Source of the DNA: Buttiauxella warmboldiae
GTDB taxonomy: Bacteria; Pseudomonadota; Gammaproteobacteria; Enterobacterales; Enterobacteriaceae
Direction: 5' to 3'
DNA: 64,000 nucleotides
Assembly: GCF_003818135.1 (NCBI RefSeq)
Contig: NZ_RPOH01000030.1
Coordinates: 78,415-142,414, forward strand
Shown here: positions 22,351 to 31,043 of the stretch, one piece after another
How positions within the stretch are numbered: position 1 is the first letter of the stretch
How the letters are laid out: each line of letters opens with the position of its first letter
Translations under genes and position numbers: made by a program
The notes under the pieces: model-generated
Told to the model about the DNA's origin: nothing
Seen by the model: only the letters and a program-made list of their open reading frames with translations
Database searches by the model: none

Positions 22351-22374
22351 GCTCCTTCTCCCCGGGGAAGGAGC
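22351..22374. repeat. Short CTCC-rich palindrome between acs and yjcH
   Basis: The near-perfect palindrome GCTCCTTCTCCC/CGGGGAAGGAGC lies 8 bases after the acs stop. It resembles the CCCTCTCC-type palindromes seen inside dsbD and after yjeI, and may be a short member of the same repeat family. Confidence 0.5.
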
Positions 22375-22412
22375 CAAAACAATAAAAACCCCTTACCTCT
22401 GGAGACTGTGTG

Positions 22413-22730
22413 ATGAATGATGCAACCATTTATCAGCGGATAGAAGGCAGTGCGCATTTCAGGGAGCTAGTCGAGAAGCGGCAACGGTTTGCCACCATTT
22501 TGTCCATTATCATGCTGGTGATTTACGTCAGCTTTATTTTGCTGATTGCCTTTGCGCCCGGCTGGTTGGGCACGCCTTTACATGCAGGTACGACCGTCAC
22601 GCGCGGGATCCCCATTGGCGTGGGGGTGATTCTGATTTCCTTCTTCCTGACAGGGGTCTATGTCTGGCGGGCAAACGGCGAATTTGACCGTCTGAATAAT
22701 GCAGTCGTGCGCGAGGTGAAGGTATCATGA
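22413..22730 (+). CDS. yjcH: YjcH, DUF485 inner-membrane protein
   Basis: A 105-residue protein with two membrane helices ([21 protein letters not shown] and [17 protein letters not shown], given as separate segments). It is conserved next to actP and may assist acetate uptake; its role is not established. The ATG at 22413 follows GGAGA by 7 bases; a GTG one codon upstream is less likely. It overlaps actP by 4 bases (ATGA). Confidence 0.95.
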   Translation: MNDATIYQRIEGSAHFRELVEKRQRFATILSIIMLVIYVSFILLIAFAPGWLGTPLHAGTTVTRGIPIGVGVILISFFLTGVYVWRANGEFDRLNNAVVREVKVS

Positions 22731-24385
22731 AACGTTTTCTCGGCGTTATCGCCGCACCGCTCATTGCCCTGCCTGCGTCAGCTTTTGCTGCGGATGCGAT
22801 TACCGGGGCCGTTCAGCGCCAGCCGACCAACTGGCAGGCGATTATTATGTTTATCGTGTTCGTCGCCTTTACCCTGGGTATCACTTACTGGGCCTCGAAG
22901 CGCACCCGTACCCGTAGCGATTATTACACCGCCGGCGGCAATATTACCGGTTTCCAGAACGGCCTGGCGATCGCGGGTGACTATATGTCCGCCGCCTCTT
23001 TCCTTGGCATTTCGGCGCTGGTGTTCACCTCCGGTTATGACGGCCTGATTTACTCCCTGGGCTTTCTGGTCGGCTGGCCGATAATCCTGTTCCTGATTGC
23101 TGAACGCTTGCGCAACCTCGGTAAATATACTTTTGCCGACGTCGCTTCCTATCGTTTAAAACAGGGCCCCATCCGTATTCTGTCTGCCTGTGGTTCTCTG
23201 GTGGTCGTCGCGCTTTACCTGATTGCGCAGATGGTGGGTGCTGGTAAACTTATCGAGCTGCTGTTCGGCCTGAACTATCACGTTGCGGTGGTGCTGGTCG
23301 GCGTGTTGATGGTGATGTACGTGTTGTTCGGCGGCATGCTGGCCACCACCTGGGTGCAGATAATCAAAGCGGTGCTGCTGCTGTTTGGCGCAAGTTTCAT
23401 GGCCTTTATGGTGATGAAACACGTCGGCTTTAGCTTCAATAATCTGTTCGCCGAAGCGATTGCGGTACACCCGAAAGGGGTGGCGATTATGAGCCCCGGA
23501 GGGCTGGTAAAAGACCCGATATCCGCGCTGTCGCTGGGGCTAGGTCTGATGTTTGGTACGGCCGGTTTGCCGCATATCCTGATGCGTTTCTTCACCGTAA
23601 GCGATGCCCGTGAAGCGCGTAAAAGCGTGCTGTTTGCCACCGGGTTTATGGGCTATTTCTACATCCTGACCTTTATCATCGGCTTTGGCGCCATCATGCT
23701 GGTGGGGGCAAATCCTGCCTTCAAAGATGCGGCGGGCGCGTTGATTGGCGGCAATAATATGGCGGCGGTTCACCTGGCAGATGCGGTGGGTGGCAGCCTG
23801 TTCTTAGGCTTTATCTCGGCGGTTGCCTTCGCCACCATTCTTGCGGTGGTTGCAGGCCTAACGCTGGCCGGTGCGTCTGCGGTTTCACACGACCTTTATG
23901 CCAACGTTTTCCGTAAAGGCGCTTCCGAGCGTGATGAGCTGAAAGTCTCGAAAATCACCGTTCTGGTGCTGGGCGTGGTGGCAATCCTGTTGGGGATTTT
24001 GTTCGAGAAGCAGAACATCGCCTTTATGGTGGGCCTGGCGTTCTCGATTGCTGCGAGCTGTAACTTCCCGATTATTCTGCTGTCGATGTACTGGTCAAAA
24101 CTGACCACGCGCGGCGCGATGATCGGCGGCTGGCTCGGCCTGCTGACGGCGGTCATTCTGATGATCCTGGGGCCTACGGTTTGGGTGCAGGTTCTGGGCC
24201 ATGCCTCGGCTATCTTCCCGTACGAATACCCGGCGCTGTTCTCGATTCTGGTAGCGTTTGTCGGTATCTGGGTGTTCTCTGCAACCGATAATAGCCCGGA
24301 AGGAAATCTGGAACGTGAGAAATTCCGCGCTCAGTTCATTCGTTCCCAAACCGGGATTGGTATTGAACAAGGGCGTGCACACTAA
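22727..24385 (+). CDS. actP: Acetate/glycolate permease ActP
   Basis: ActP is a sodium/solute symporter-family (SSS) importer of acetate and glycolate. The 552-residue protein has a cleavable-looking N-terminal signal (PASAFA), then about 13 membrane helices. Family segments are [20 protein letters not shown] (about 64-83) and MSAASFLGI. Coupled to yjcH by overlap and ended by a terminator; with Acs it takes up and activates acetate. Confidence 0.97.
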   Translation: MKRFLGVIAAPLIALPASAFAADAITGAVQRQPTNWQAIIMFIVFVAFTLGITYWASKRTRTRSDYYTAGGNITGFQNGLAIAGDYMSAASFLGISALVFTSGYDGLIYSLGFLVGWPIILFLIAERLRNLGKYTFADVASYRLKQGPIRILSACGSLVVVALYLIAQMVGAGKLIELLFGLNYHVAVVLVGVLMVMYVLFGGMLATTWVQIIKAVLLLFGASFMAFMVMKHVGFSFNNLFAEAIAVHPKGVAIMSPGGLVKDPISALSLGLGLMFGTAGLPHILMRFFTVSDAREARKSVLFATGFMGYFYILTFIIGFGAIMLVGANPAFKDAAGALIGGNNMAAVHLADAVGGSLFLGFISAVAFATILAVVAGLTLAGASAVSHDLYANVFRKGASERDELKVSKITVLVLGVVAILLGILFEKQNIAFMVGLAFSIAASCNFPIILLSMYWSKLTTRGAMIGGWLGLLTAVILMILGPTVWVQVLGHASAIFPYEYPALFSILVAFVGIWVFSATDNSPEGNLEREKFRAQFIRSQTGIGIEQGRAH

Positions 24386-24395
24386 CGAGTCCTGT

Positions 24396-24433
24396 CGCTC
24401 CCCGGCTCGTGTGAGTCGGGGAGCATATTTTTT
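24396..24433 (+). terminator. actP terminator
   Basis: Stem GCTCCCCG...CGGGGAGC followed by ATATTTTTTT, 10 bases after the actP stop. Confidence 0.9.
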
Positions 24434-24772
24434 TACCTTTGCTGATTATTTAAGTAGATCACCACATCAGGACACCGTGTGAAACATCAGTAAAAGATTA
24501 TTTTTTGAGCCGGTTTTTTTGCTACCTGCAACCAGCAAATTTATTGATGGGCTGACTGTACGGCATCATTAACAGTCGTGTCGTTTAAAAGAAAGATTTT
24601 TATAATGAATAGCTTTTTAATCGCCTGCATGTCTGCCAGTTTAAAATTATGAGCGTAGTATGAAAAATTACTATTCTAAGCGTCTGGTGCATCATGCTTA
24701 TAATTTTTAGTGCGCTTTTATCGTGCCTAAATATATCTGCCAAAATGAACGTTGTTGATTGCTTTTTTTAGA
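24434..24772. other. AT-rich intergenic stretch, no gene recognised
   Basis: About 340 AT-rich bases between the actP and fliA terminators. The only start I could follow (ATG at 24605) gives 15 codons and lacks a convincing ribosome-binding site. No tRNA or known RNA was seen. The base composition, like that of fliA next door, suggests transferred DNA. Confidence 0.5.
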
Positions 24773-24802
24773 CAAAAAACAACCGTATCTGCCAGGCGAT
24801 AC
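24773..24802 (-). terminator. Likely terminator after fliA
   Basis: On the minus strand the hairpin GTATC...GATAC (24785-24802) is followed by GGTTGTTTTTTGTC, 9 bases beyond the fliA stop. The stem is only 5 bp. Confidence 0.5.
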
Positions 24803-24811
24803 CTCGACTCA

Positions 24812-25534
24812 TTATTTATCGGCACCTAATCTTGCGCGCAAGCGTTTAATCGCCTGACTATGCAGCTGGCTTACGCGAGTTTCGGTGATGTTTAACAGGA
24901 TACCCACTTCCTTCATATTGAGTTCTTGTTGGTAGTATAAATTTAGCAAAAGCTGTTCTCTCTCAGGTAGTGCTTTGATTTCTTTGCTTATTTGTTTAAC
25001 TAATTTTCCCTTCATCAGCTCATGAAAGGGGTTTAGCATCTCATTTTGTAGATCAGGCTTTTCAAGGTCGGCAAAAAACTCCTCCTGCAACTCTTCCAGG
25101 GAAGAAAATTGGCTGGTATTCGTGTCCAGCAGCATCTGTTGATACTCAGCCAGGGCAATACCCATGCTGGCAGCAACATCTGCTTCAGATGCAGCTCTCC
25201 CTGTTTCCTGCTCAACCTTTTGAATTGCAGTGGAAATTTCTCGTGCTTTTGTGCGAACCCTACGGGGAACCCAGTCGCGTTCGCGTAATTCATCAATCAT
25301 CGCCCAGCGAATACGTTGCGTGATGTAGGTGCTGATGCTAATCCCTTTTTTAGGATCAAATTGGTCAATAGCGGTGAGCATACCAAGCGCACCAGCCTGA
25401 ATCAGATCGTCCAGTTCTACACAAGGCGGTAATCTGACCTGCAAACGAAGAGCTTCACGACGAACTAAAAAACGATATTTCAACCACAATTCATCTTTTT
25501 GCACGACGCCAGTATGGGAGTAAATACCATTCAC
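24812..25534 (-). CDS. Orphan FliA-type sigma factor (sigma-28 family)
   Basis: A 240-residue group-3 sigma factor with complete regions: region 2 (ELDDLIQAGALGMLTAIDQF then RIRWAMIDELRERDWVPRRV), region 3 (AREISTAIQKVEQETGR) and region 4 (LPEREQLLLNLYYQQELNMK then RVSQLHSQAIKRLR). It is clearly FliA-like but well diverged from the enterobacterial housekeeping FliA, especially at about residues 130-180. No flagellar gene or flgM lies nearby. It is AT-richer than its neighbours. It may be a relic of a flagellar locus, a second-system sigma, or a sigma with a new regulon. All DNA-binding and core-binding segments look intact, so I do not call it a pseudogene. Confidence 0.88.
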   Translation of the reverse strand: MNGIYSHTGVVQKDELWLKYRFLVRREALRLQVRLPPCVELDDLIQAGALGMLTAIDQFDPKKGISISTYITQRIRWAMIDELRERDWVPRRVRTKAREISTAIQKVEQETGRAASEADVAASMGIALAEYQQMLLDTNTSQFSSLEELQEEFFADLEKPDLQNEMLNPFHELMKGKLVKQISKEIKALPEREQLLLNLYYQQELNMKEVGILLNITETRVSQLHSQAIKRLRARLGADK

Positions 25535-25570
25535 GATTTCATTATCCGGTGTATAAAAAAGATAACAATT

Positions 25571-25590
25571 ATTCAGCAGTATTGCTGAAT
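25571..25590. promoter_or_regulatory. Inverted repeat upstream of the orphan sigma gene
   Basis: ATTCAGCA-GTAT-TGCTGAAT is a perfect 8-bp inverted repeat, 36 bases before the fliA-like start codon. It is placed like an operator or a 5'-UTR hairpin. No known regulator is recognised. Confidence 0.45.
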
Positions 25591-25717
25591 CAAATAGTCT
25601 GATAAGACCACGGAAAATTAAGCAATCCGTTACTTAAAGTTAAGATGGAGCATTCAGAACTAACTTGTAGGATATTGCTATCAATCTGGTTACAGAGTTC
25701 TTCCTTTAACATCAATA

Positions 25718-25825
25718 ATGCAACATGTTTGCTCTTACATAGCGAGCATTGCCTACAGGCCATGGCGTGGAGACGAAGTGCTTCTGGAGGCTAACCGTCG
25801 GGTGATGGCAGCCGGAAGGCGCTGA
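25718..25825 (+). CDS. Possible 35-codon leader peptide
   Basis: An ATG-started frame ends at TGA 25823-25825, within the structured region upstream of the EamA transporter gene. The peptide has tyrosines and arginines (SYIASIAYRPWRGDE, then NRRVMAAGRR) and no membrane segment. The ribosome-binding site is weak. Its overlap with possible alternative RNA stems suggests a leader peptide, but it could be chance. Confidence 0.3.
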   Translation: MQHVCSYIASIAYRPWRGDEVLLEANRRVMAAGRR

Positions 25826-25880
25826 ACTTCTCGCATTCGGCCGGGCACATTGCCGTGACGGGTGCCCTCGCTATTTTTCT
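25794..25880 (+). promoter_or_regulatory. Attenuator-like leader of the EamA gene
   Basis: A terminator-like hairpin (GGGCAC 25843-25848 with GTGCCC 25862-25867, then TCGCTATTTTTCTT) lies 60 bases before the transporter start. Its left arm and loop can instead pair upstream: CCGTC (25795-25799) with GACGG (25857-25861), and ATGGCA (25805-25810) with TGCCGT (25851-25856). The two folds exclude each other, the usual layout of a riboswitch or attenuator. I could not match it to a known riboswitch class. A small RNA ending at this terminator is the alternative. Confidence 0.45.
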
Positions 25881-25939
25881 TGATTAAAGGATAATGGCTG
25901 ATTCTGAAACGATAGTTTATTTTGGGTAAGGGAAGAGGC

Positions 25940-26872
25940 GTGAGCAATAACGTTTCGCTGTTTACGAATAAGAAGTTCGCATGGATGGGGGCCGCTTTTT
26001 GTTGCTTGTTATGGGGTAGCGCTTACCCGGCAATTAAAAACGGCTACGAAATTTTCCAGATAGCGCCAGACGATTTGGCAGGCAAAATTGTCTTTGCCGG
26101 TTACCGTTTTGTTATTGCTGGCCTGCTGTTGCTGGCGTTCGCCGCTTTACAGGGCAAATCCATTGCGCGTTTATCCGGCCGACAGTATTCCCAGCTCGCC
26201 GTGTTGGGCATCACCCAGACCGCTGTGCAATACATCTTCTTCTATATTGGCCTCGCGTATACCACGGGCGTAAAAGGCTCGATCATGAATGCTACCGGCA
26301 CCTTCTTTAGCGTGCTGCTGGCGCATTTTATCTATCAAAACGACAAACTCAGCATCAACAAAGTGGTGGGCTGCGTGCTCGGTTTTGCCGGCGTGATGGT
26401 GGTGAACTTCAACAGCCAGCTGATGGACTTTAGCTTTAGCCTGATGGGCGATGGTTTCGTGGTGCTGGCGGCGTTGATTCTTTCTGCCGCATCGCTGTAC
26501 GGCAAACGTATTTCGCAAACCATGGACGCCACGATCATGACCGGCTGGCAGCTGGCTATCGGCGGCGTGGTGCTGACGGCGGGCGGCTATGCCTGCGGCG
26601 GCAGGCTTGCGTTTCATGGCTGGGAGTCGGTGGCGATCCTTGGCTATCTGGCGCTGTTGTCGTCGGTGGCATTTGCGCTATGGAGCCTGCTGCTCAAGCA
26701 CAATCGCGTGGGGATGATTGCGCCGTTTAACTTCCTGATCCCGGTTTCAGGCGCGGTATTATCGGCCATCTTCCTGCAGGAGAGCATTCTCGAGTGGCGC
26801 TATGCGCTGGCGCTGGTACTGGTGTGCTTCGGCATCTGGCGGGTGAACGTCGTCAAGTCCCGCTTAAATTAG
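25940..26872 (+). CDS. EamA-family (DMT) transporter
   Basis: About 310 residues with ten predicted membrane helices in two EamA repeats (first repeat from AAFCCLLWGSAYPAIKNGY, second from VLAALILSAASLYGKRIS). The family exports amino acids, nucleobases or drugs; the substrate here is unknown. I use the GTG at 25940, four bases after AGG; a TTG at 25922 and an ATG at 25982 are alternatives. The gene follows an attenuator-like leader, which may report its ligand. Confidence 0.8.
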   Translation: MSNNVSLFTNKKFAWMGAAFCCLLWGSAYPAIKNGYEIFQIAPDDLAGKIVFAGYRFVIAGLLLLAFAALQGKSIARLSGRQYSQLAVLGITQTAVQYIFFYIGLAYTTGVKGSIMNATGTFFSVLLAHFIYQNDKLSINKVVGCVLGFAGVMVVNFNSQLMDFSFSLMGDGFVVLAALILSAASLYGKRISQTMDATIMTGWQLAIGGVVLTAGGYACGGRLAFHGWESVAILGYLALLSSVAFALWSLLLKHNRVGMIAPFNFLIPVSGAVLSAIFLQESILEWRYALALVLVCFGIWRVNVVKSRLN

Positions 26873-26936
26873 AGCAGGCAAGATCGTCAAATGCAGGCCA
26901 TTATTTATCCATCTTTTCTCGATAAAGGGCCTGCAA

Positions 26937-27824
26937 ATGACCAGACTTACCGCAAAAGATTTCCCTGCTGAACTGCTCGAATACTTCGATTTCTATGTCC
27001 ATGGCAAAATCAGCAAGCGTGAGTTCCTCGATCTGGCGGGGAAGTTTGTCGTCGGCGGGCTTTCCGCGGTGGCTCTCGGAACGCTGCTGACGCCAGATTA
27101 CGCTTACGCCACGCAAGTGGAATTTACCGACCCGGAAATTGTGGCGCAATATATTGAATACTCTAGTCCACAAGGCCACGGCCAGGTAAGGGGCTATATG
27201 GTGCGCCCTGCAAAAGCGGCAGGTAAGGTGCCGGGCGTGGTGGTCGCGCATGAAAACCGTGGGCTAAATCCGTATATCGAAGATGTGGCGCGGCGCGTGG
27301 CCAAAGCGGGGTTTATTGCGCTGGCCCCGGACGGACTAAGTTCGGTTGGCGGCTATCCCGGCAATGACGAAAAAGGCCGGGAGCTGCAAGCCCGGGTTGA
27401 CCCCACCAAACTGATGAATGACTTTTTCGCGGCGATTGAATTTTTGATGCACCACGCAGCGGTCAGCGGGAAAGTGGGCATTACCGGCTTCTGTTATGGC
27501 GGGGGAGTGGCGAATGCCGCTGCGGTCGCTTACCCGGAATTGGCCGCCGCCGTGCCTTTCTATGGCCGCCAGCCTGCAGCTGCGGATGTGCCACGTATCA
27601 AAGCGCCGCTACTGCTGCATTACGGCGAACTGGATGCGCGCATCAACGAAGGCTGGCCCGCCTATGAAGCGGCGCTGAAAGCGAATAATAAGGTCTACGA
27701 AGGCTATATCTACCCCGGCGTGAATCATGGATTCCACAACGATTCGACACCGCGCTATGACAAAGCGGCTGCGGAACTTGCGTGGACGCGCACTATTGAC
27801 TGGTTCCGCAAATATCTGGTTTAG
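26937..27824 (+). CDS. yghX: Dienelactone-hydrolase family protein (YghX-like)
   Basis: A 295-residue alpha/beta hydrolase. The nucleophile is the cysteine in GFCYGGG, with Asp in GELDAR and His in NHGFHN completing the DLH triad. The N-terminus has a hydrophobic segment (KFVVGGLSAVALGTLL) that may be a signal or anchor. Substrate unknown. An AAGGG site precedes the ATG. It stands next to yghU in convergent orientation; the two names come from neighbouring E. coli genes, so the pairing is conserved. In E. coli K-12 yghX is degraded; here it is intact. Confidence 0.85.
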   Translation: MTRLTAKDFPAELLEYFDFYVHGKISKREFLDLAGKFVVGGLSAVALGTLLTPDYAYATQVEFTDPEIVAQYIEYSSPQGHGQVRGYMVRPAKAAGKVPGVVVAHENRGLNPYIEDVARRVAKAGFIALAPDGLSSVGGYPGNDEKGRELQARVDPTKLMNDFFAAIEFLMHHAAVSGKVGITGFCYGGGVANAAAVAYPELAAAVPFYGRQPAAADVPRIKAPLLLHYGELDARINEGWPAYEAALKANNKVYEGYIYPGVNHGFHNDSTPRYDKAAAELAWTRTIDWFRKYLV

Positions 27825-27918
27825 CGCCTGCCCATCCGGAACAGCACATGGCTTATTGCCTGGGTCATGTGCCCTTTGTCTAAGTTACCAGAAGGGGCCG
27901 GGCGAACCCGGCCGCGTA

Positions 27919-28785
27919 TTATTTCGCTAACTTATCTTCGGTTCTCAGCTCAAAATCCGACGCGTCGTGGCGTTCGTGCAGTTGCTGTGAGGGTTCGCCG
28001 AAGGTGCGGTTCACTATGCGTCCGCGTTTTACCGCCGGACGGTTGGCGATTTCATCAGCCCAGCGGGCAAAGTTTTTATATGACGCCACATCAAGAAATT
28101 CCGCCGCATCATACAGTCCACCTTTTGCCAGCGCGCCATACCATGGCCAAATGGCGATATCCGCAATCGTATATTCATCACCGGCAATAAAGCGATGCGT
28201 CGCCAGCTGCCTGTCGAGCACGTCCAGCTGGCGTTTGGCTTCCATGGTAAAGCGGTTAATCGCGTACTCCATTTTCATCGGCGCGTAATGATAGAAATGG
28301 CCAAAACCGCCGCCAAGGTAGGGGGCTGAACCTTGCAGCCAGAACAGCCAGTTCAGCGTTTCTGTGCGCGCTGCACGCTCTACCGGCAGGAAATGGCCAA
28401 ATTTCTCCGCCAGATAAAGCAGGATCGCACCAGATTCGAAAACGCGAATCGGTGGTGTGGCCGAATGGTCCATTAGCGCCGGGATCTTTGAGTTCGGGTT
28501 CACCGCCACAAAACCGCTGGAGAACTGATCTCCTTCGCCGATACGAATCAGATGTGCGTCGTATTCCGCCTCGCTTACGCCTAACGCTAACAGCTCTTCA
28601 AGCAGAATCGTGACCTTCTGCCCGTTCGGCGTGCCGAGAGAATAGAGCTGCAACGGATGTTGGCCAATGGGCAGCGAGCGCTCGTGAGTCGCACCGGCAA
28701 CCGGGCGGTTGATATTAGCAAAGGTGCCGCCTTCGTCTTTTTTCCACGTCCAGACTTCAGGTGGCTGGTAGTTATTCTCTGACAT
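27919..28785 (-). CDS. yghU: Glutathione-S-transferase family disulfide reductase YghU
   Basis: YghU binds two glutathione molecules and has disulfide-bond reductase activity. The 288-residue protein, the E. coli length, has a thioredoxin-fold domain (LYSLGTPNGQKVTILLEEL, about 48-66), a FESGAILLYLAEKFG segment and a helical C-terminal domain (FIAGDEYTIADIAIWPW). The ATG at 28785 gives the family N-terminus; an in-frame start 29 codons upstream is rejected. Convergent with yghX. Confidence 0.95.
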   Translation of the reverse strand: MSENNYQPPEVWTWKKDEGGTFANINRPVAGATHERSLPIGQHPLQLYSLGTPNGQKVTILLEELLALGVSEAEYDAHLIRIGEGDQFSSGFVAVNPNSKIPALMDHSATPPIRVFESGAILLYLAEKFGHFLPVERAARTETLNWLFWLQGSAPYLGGGFGHFYHYAPMKMEYAINRFTMEAKRQLDVLDRQLATHRFIAGDEYTIADIAIWPWYGALAKGGLYDAAEFLDVASYKNFARWADEIANRPAVKRGRIVNRTFGEPSQQLHERHDASDFELRTEDKLAK

Positions 28786-29106
28786 AGTGCGTTTGCCTGT
28801 GGGTTGCAAGGGAGTAAGTGAAAAGTGTAACCAATATTGCTGACAAAGCAGGAAAAAGCGTGATGTTTTCACACTTTGTGACGATCGGCAAAAATCAATA
28901 AATTGATTTTCCTGGGGCGTTTAGCGAAAAGCATAAGCTTTGTCAGCTGCCCGGGTTACCCCACTTTGTTTTGTTCGGTAATCGCCCGCTATTTTTTTTA
29001 ACTTCCCGGCGTGTGATCGGGGTTAACAACTGGTTAACTGTAAATTTGCAATATGAACCAAATGATACAACATTAACCGACTTATCCCGACAGACCAGGA
29101 GCCTTC
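28786..29106. promoter_or_regulatory. Divergent control region of yghU and the dehydroshikimate operon
   Basis: This 321-base gap carries promoters in both directions. GGTTAAC is repeated 11 bases apart at 29021-29027 and 29032-29038, about one helical turn, just upstream of the plus-strand operon. The segment ATATGAACCAAATGATAC (about 29050) shares TGAACC with the palindrome after the first gene. These look like binding sites of an unknown regulator; no regulator gene is adjacent. Confidence 0.45.
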
Positions 29107-30972
29107 ATGCAGCGTTCAATTGCAACCGTATCTATCTCTGGCACGTTGCCTGAAAAACTGGCCGCAATCTCGGCTGCTGGTTTTGACGGCGTGGAGATCT
29201 TCGAAAACGATCTGCTTTACTACCCGGGAACGCCTGCCGATGTGCGGAAAATGGCGGCAGACCTGGGGCTGACCATTACCTTATTCCAGCCGTTCCGCGA
29301 TTTTGAAGGGGCGTCGCGCCCGCAGTTTGCCAGCAACCTGGAACGTGCGCGACGCAAGTTTGCCCTGATGCACGAACTTGGATGCAACACCATGCTGCTG
29401 TGCAGCAACGTGGCCCCTGACTGTTCGGCAAATATCGATTTGCAGGTCAGCGATCTTGCCCATCTGGCCGAGCTGGCGCAGCGTAATGCTATCACCGTCG
29501 GCTATGAAGCGCTGGCATGGGGCACCCATGTGAATCGTTATCGTCAGGCGTGGGAACGCGTTAAGCAGGTTAACAGTCCGGCGCTGGGGCTGGTGCTGGA
29601 CAGTTTCCATGTCCTTTCGCTGGGCGACCAGCTGATTAACCTTGACGATATTCCGGTGGATAAAATCACCTTCCTGCAGCTGGCCGATGCGCCGCTGATG
29701 AAAATGGATGTGCTGGAGTGGAGCCGCCATTTCCGCTGCTTCCCGGGGCAGGGCGAGCTGCCCGTGGTCGAATTCACCCGCCTGCTGACCGAGAAGGGGT
29801 ATCGTGGCCCGTGGTCGCTGGAGATTTTTAACGACAGCTTCCGTGCGACTCCTAACGCGCCAACGGCCAAAGACGGCTATCGCTCGCTGCTGTGGCTGGA
29901 GGAGCAGACCAGAGCGGCTAATCCGCAAATCGATGCGCCGTTATTCCATAGCGCAACCCAGGCCAGCTATCAGGGCATCGAGTTTTTAGAGTTTGCCACC
30001 GATGCCAAAGACGCCGTGGCGCTGGGCGAGGCGCTACGGCCGCTGGGTTTTGCACGGGCGGGAGAACACCGTTCGAAAGAGGTCACGCTCTGGCGCAACG
30101 GTGGAGTGAACGTGATCATCAACCACCAGCCGCACAGCTGGGCCGATGAGTTTCATCGTCGCCACGGCGTTTCGCTGTGTGCGATGGCGTGGCGCGTGAA
30201 AGGGGCGGCGAACGTTCTGCAACGGGCACAGGATTACGGCTATCCCATCTGGCATGAAAAACATGGGCCGGATGAGCGTGCGCTGGCGGCTGTGTGTGCG
30301 CCAGACGGTAGCCTGATCTATCTGATAGAAGCACCGCTTCAGGGGGAAAGCGATATTTATCACACCGATTTCGACCTTGCAGAAACGGCCAGCCAGGGCA
30401 CGCTGCGCGGTATCGATCATCTGGCGTTAGGGCTGGTGGAAGGCAGCCGTGATAACTGGATTATGTTTTTCCGTGCGGTATTCGGCTTTGAGCTGGATAA
30501 CGAGCTGAGCGTGCCGGATCCGTATGGCCTGGTCCGAAGCCAGGTGATGCACAGCCCGTGTCACTCCATTCGCCTGCCGCTGAATATGTCGCACAGCCTG
30601 GATACGCAAATCGCCCGCTCGGTGGCGAGTTATCAGGGCACCGGCCTGCAACATGCCGCATTTGCCTGTGATGATTTACCGGCGACTGTGGAAACCCTGC
30701 AATCTAAGGGGTTGAAGTTGCTGCCTATACCAGCGAATTATTATGGGGATTTGCTGGCACGTTTCGGAGCAAATAACGCACTGCTAACGGGGCTTGAGCG
30801 ACTGAATATTCTTTATGAGCGCGATGCGCATCAACAGGAGTTCCTGCACGCCTATACGCCTCCTTTCCGGGCCGACCGTTTCTTCTTTGAGCTGGTCGAG
30901 CGGCGGGGAGATTATCAACAGTATGGCGCAACCAATGCCGCGGTTCGTCTGGCAGCCATGCAAACACGGTAG
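29107..30972 (+). CDS. quiC: 3-Dehydroshikimate dehydratase fused to an HPPD-like domain (QuiC type)
   Basis: It converts 3-dehydroshikimate to protocatechuate, entering aromatic catabolism. The 621-residue protein has an N-terminal AP-endonuclease-like TIM barrel (about 1-280) with metal-ligand segments GYEALAWG, LVLDSFHVL, LQLADAP and WSLEIFND. The C-terminal VOC/4-hydroxyphenylpyruvate-dioxygenase-like part (about 290-605) has DHLALGLV and LQHAAFACDDL. This two-domain build is typical of bacterial DSD enzymes. AGGAG precedes the ATG. First gene of a three-gene operon with an MFS carrier and a shikimate dehydrogenase-like gene. Confidence 0.88.
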   Translation: MQRSIATVSISGTLPEKLAAISAAGFDGVEIFENDLLYYPGTPADVRKMAADLGLTITLFQPFRDFEGASRPQFASNLERARRKFALMHELGCNTMLLCSNVAPDCSANIDLQVSDLAHLAELAQRNAITVGYEALAWGTHVNRYRQAWERVKQVNSPALGLVLDSFHVLSLGDQLINLDDIPVDKITFLQLADAPLMKMDVLEWSRHFRCFPGQGELPVVEFTRLLTEKGYRGPWSLEIFNDSFRATPNAPTAKDGYRSLLWLEEQTRAANPQIDAPLFHSATQASYQGIEFLEFATDAKDAVALGEALRPLGFARAGEHRSKEVTLWRNGGVNVIINHQPHSWADEFHRRHGVSLCAMAWRVKGAANVLQRAQDYGYPIWHEKHGPDERALAAVCAPDGSLIYLIEAPLQGESDIYHTDFDLAETASQGTLRGIDHLALGLVEGSRDNWIMFFRAVFGFELDNELSVPDPYGLVRSQVMHSPCHSIRLPLNMSHSLDTQIARSVASYQGTGLQHAAFACDDLPATVETLQSKGLKLLPIPANYYGDLLARFGANNALLTGLERLNILYERDAHQQEFLHAYTPPFRADRFFFELVERRGDYQQYGATNAAVRLAAMQTR

Positions 30973-30991
30973 TTCTATTGACAACAATAAA

Positions 30992-31007
30992 TGAACCTTA
31001 AGGTTCA
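30992..31007. promoter_or_regulatory. Perfect 16-bp palindrome between quiC and the MFS gene
   Basis: TGAACCTTAAGGTTCA is fully symmetrical and lies in the 71-base gap, 37 bases before the MFS start. It is not followed by a T-run, so it looks like an operator for a second promoter rather than a terminator. The half-site TGAACC also occurs upstream of quiC. Confidence 0.5.
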
Positions 31008-31043
31008 ATTAAAGCACCTGCAACCTACACAGAGGAATCAACA

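Noticed and set aside
25753..25947. Minus-strand frame in the EamA leader
   Set aside because: No ribosome-binding site or family features; the region is better explained as a structured leader.
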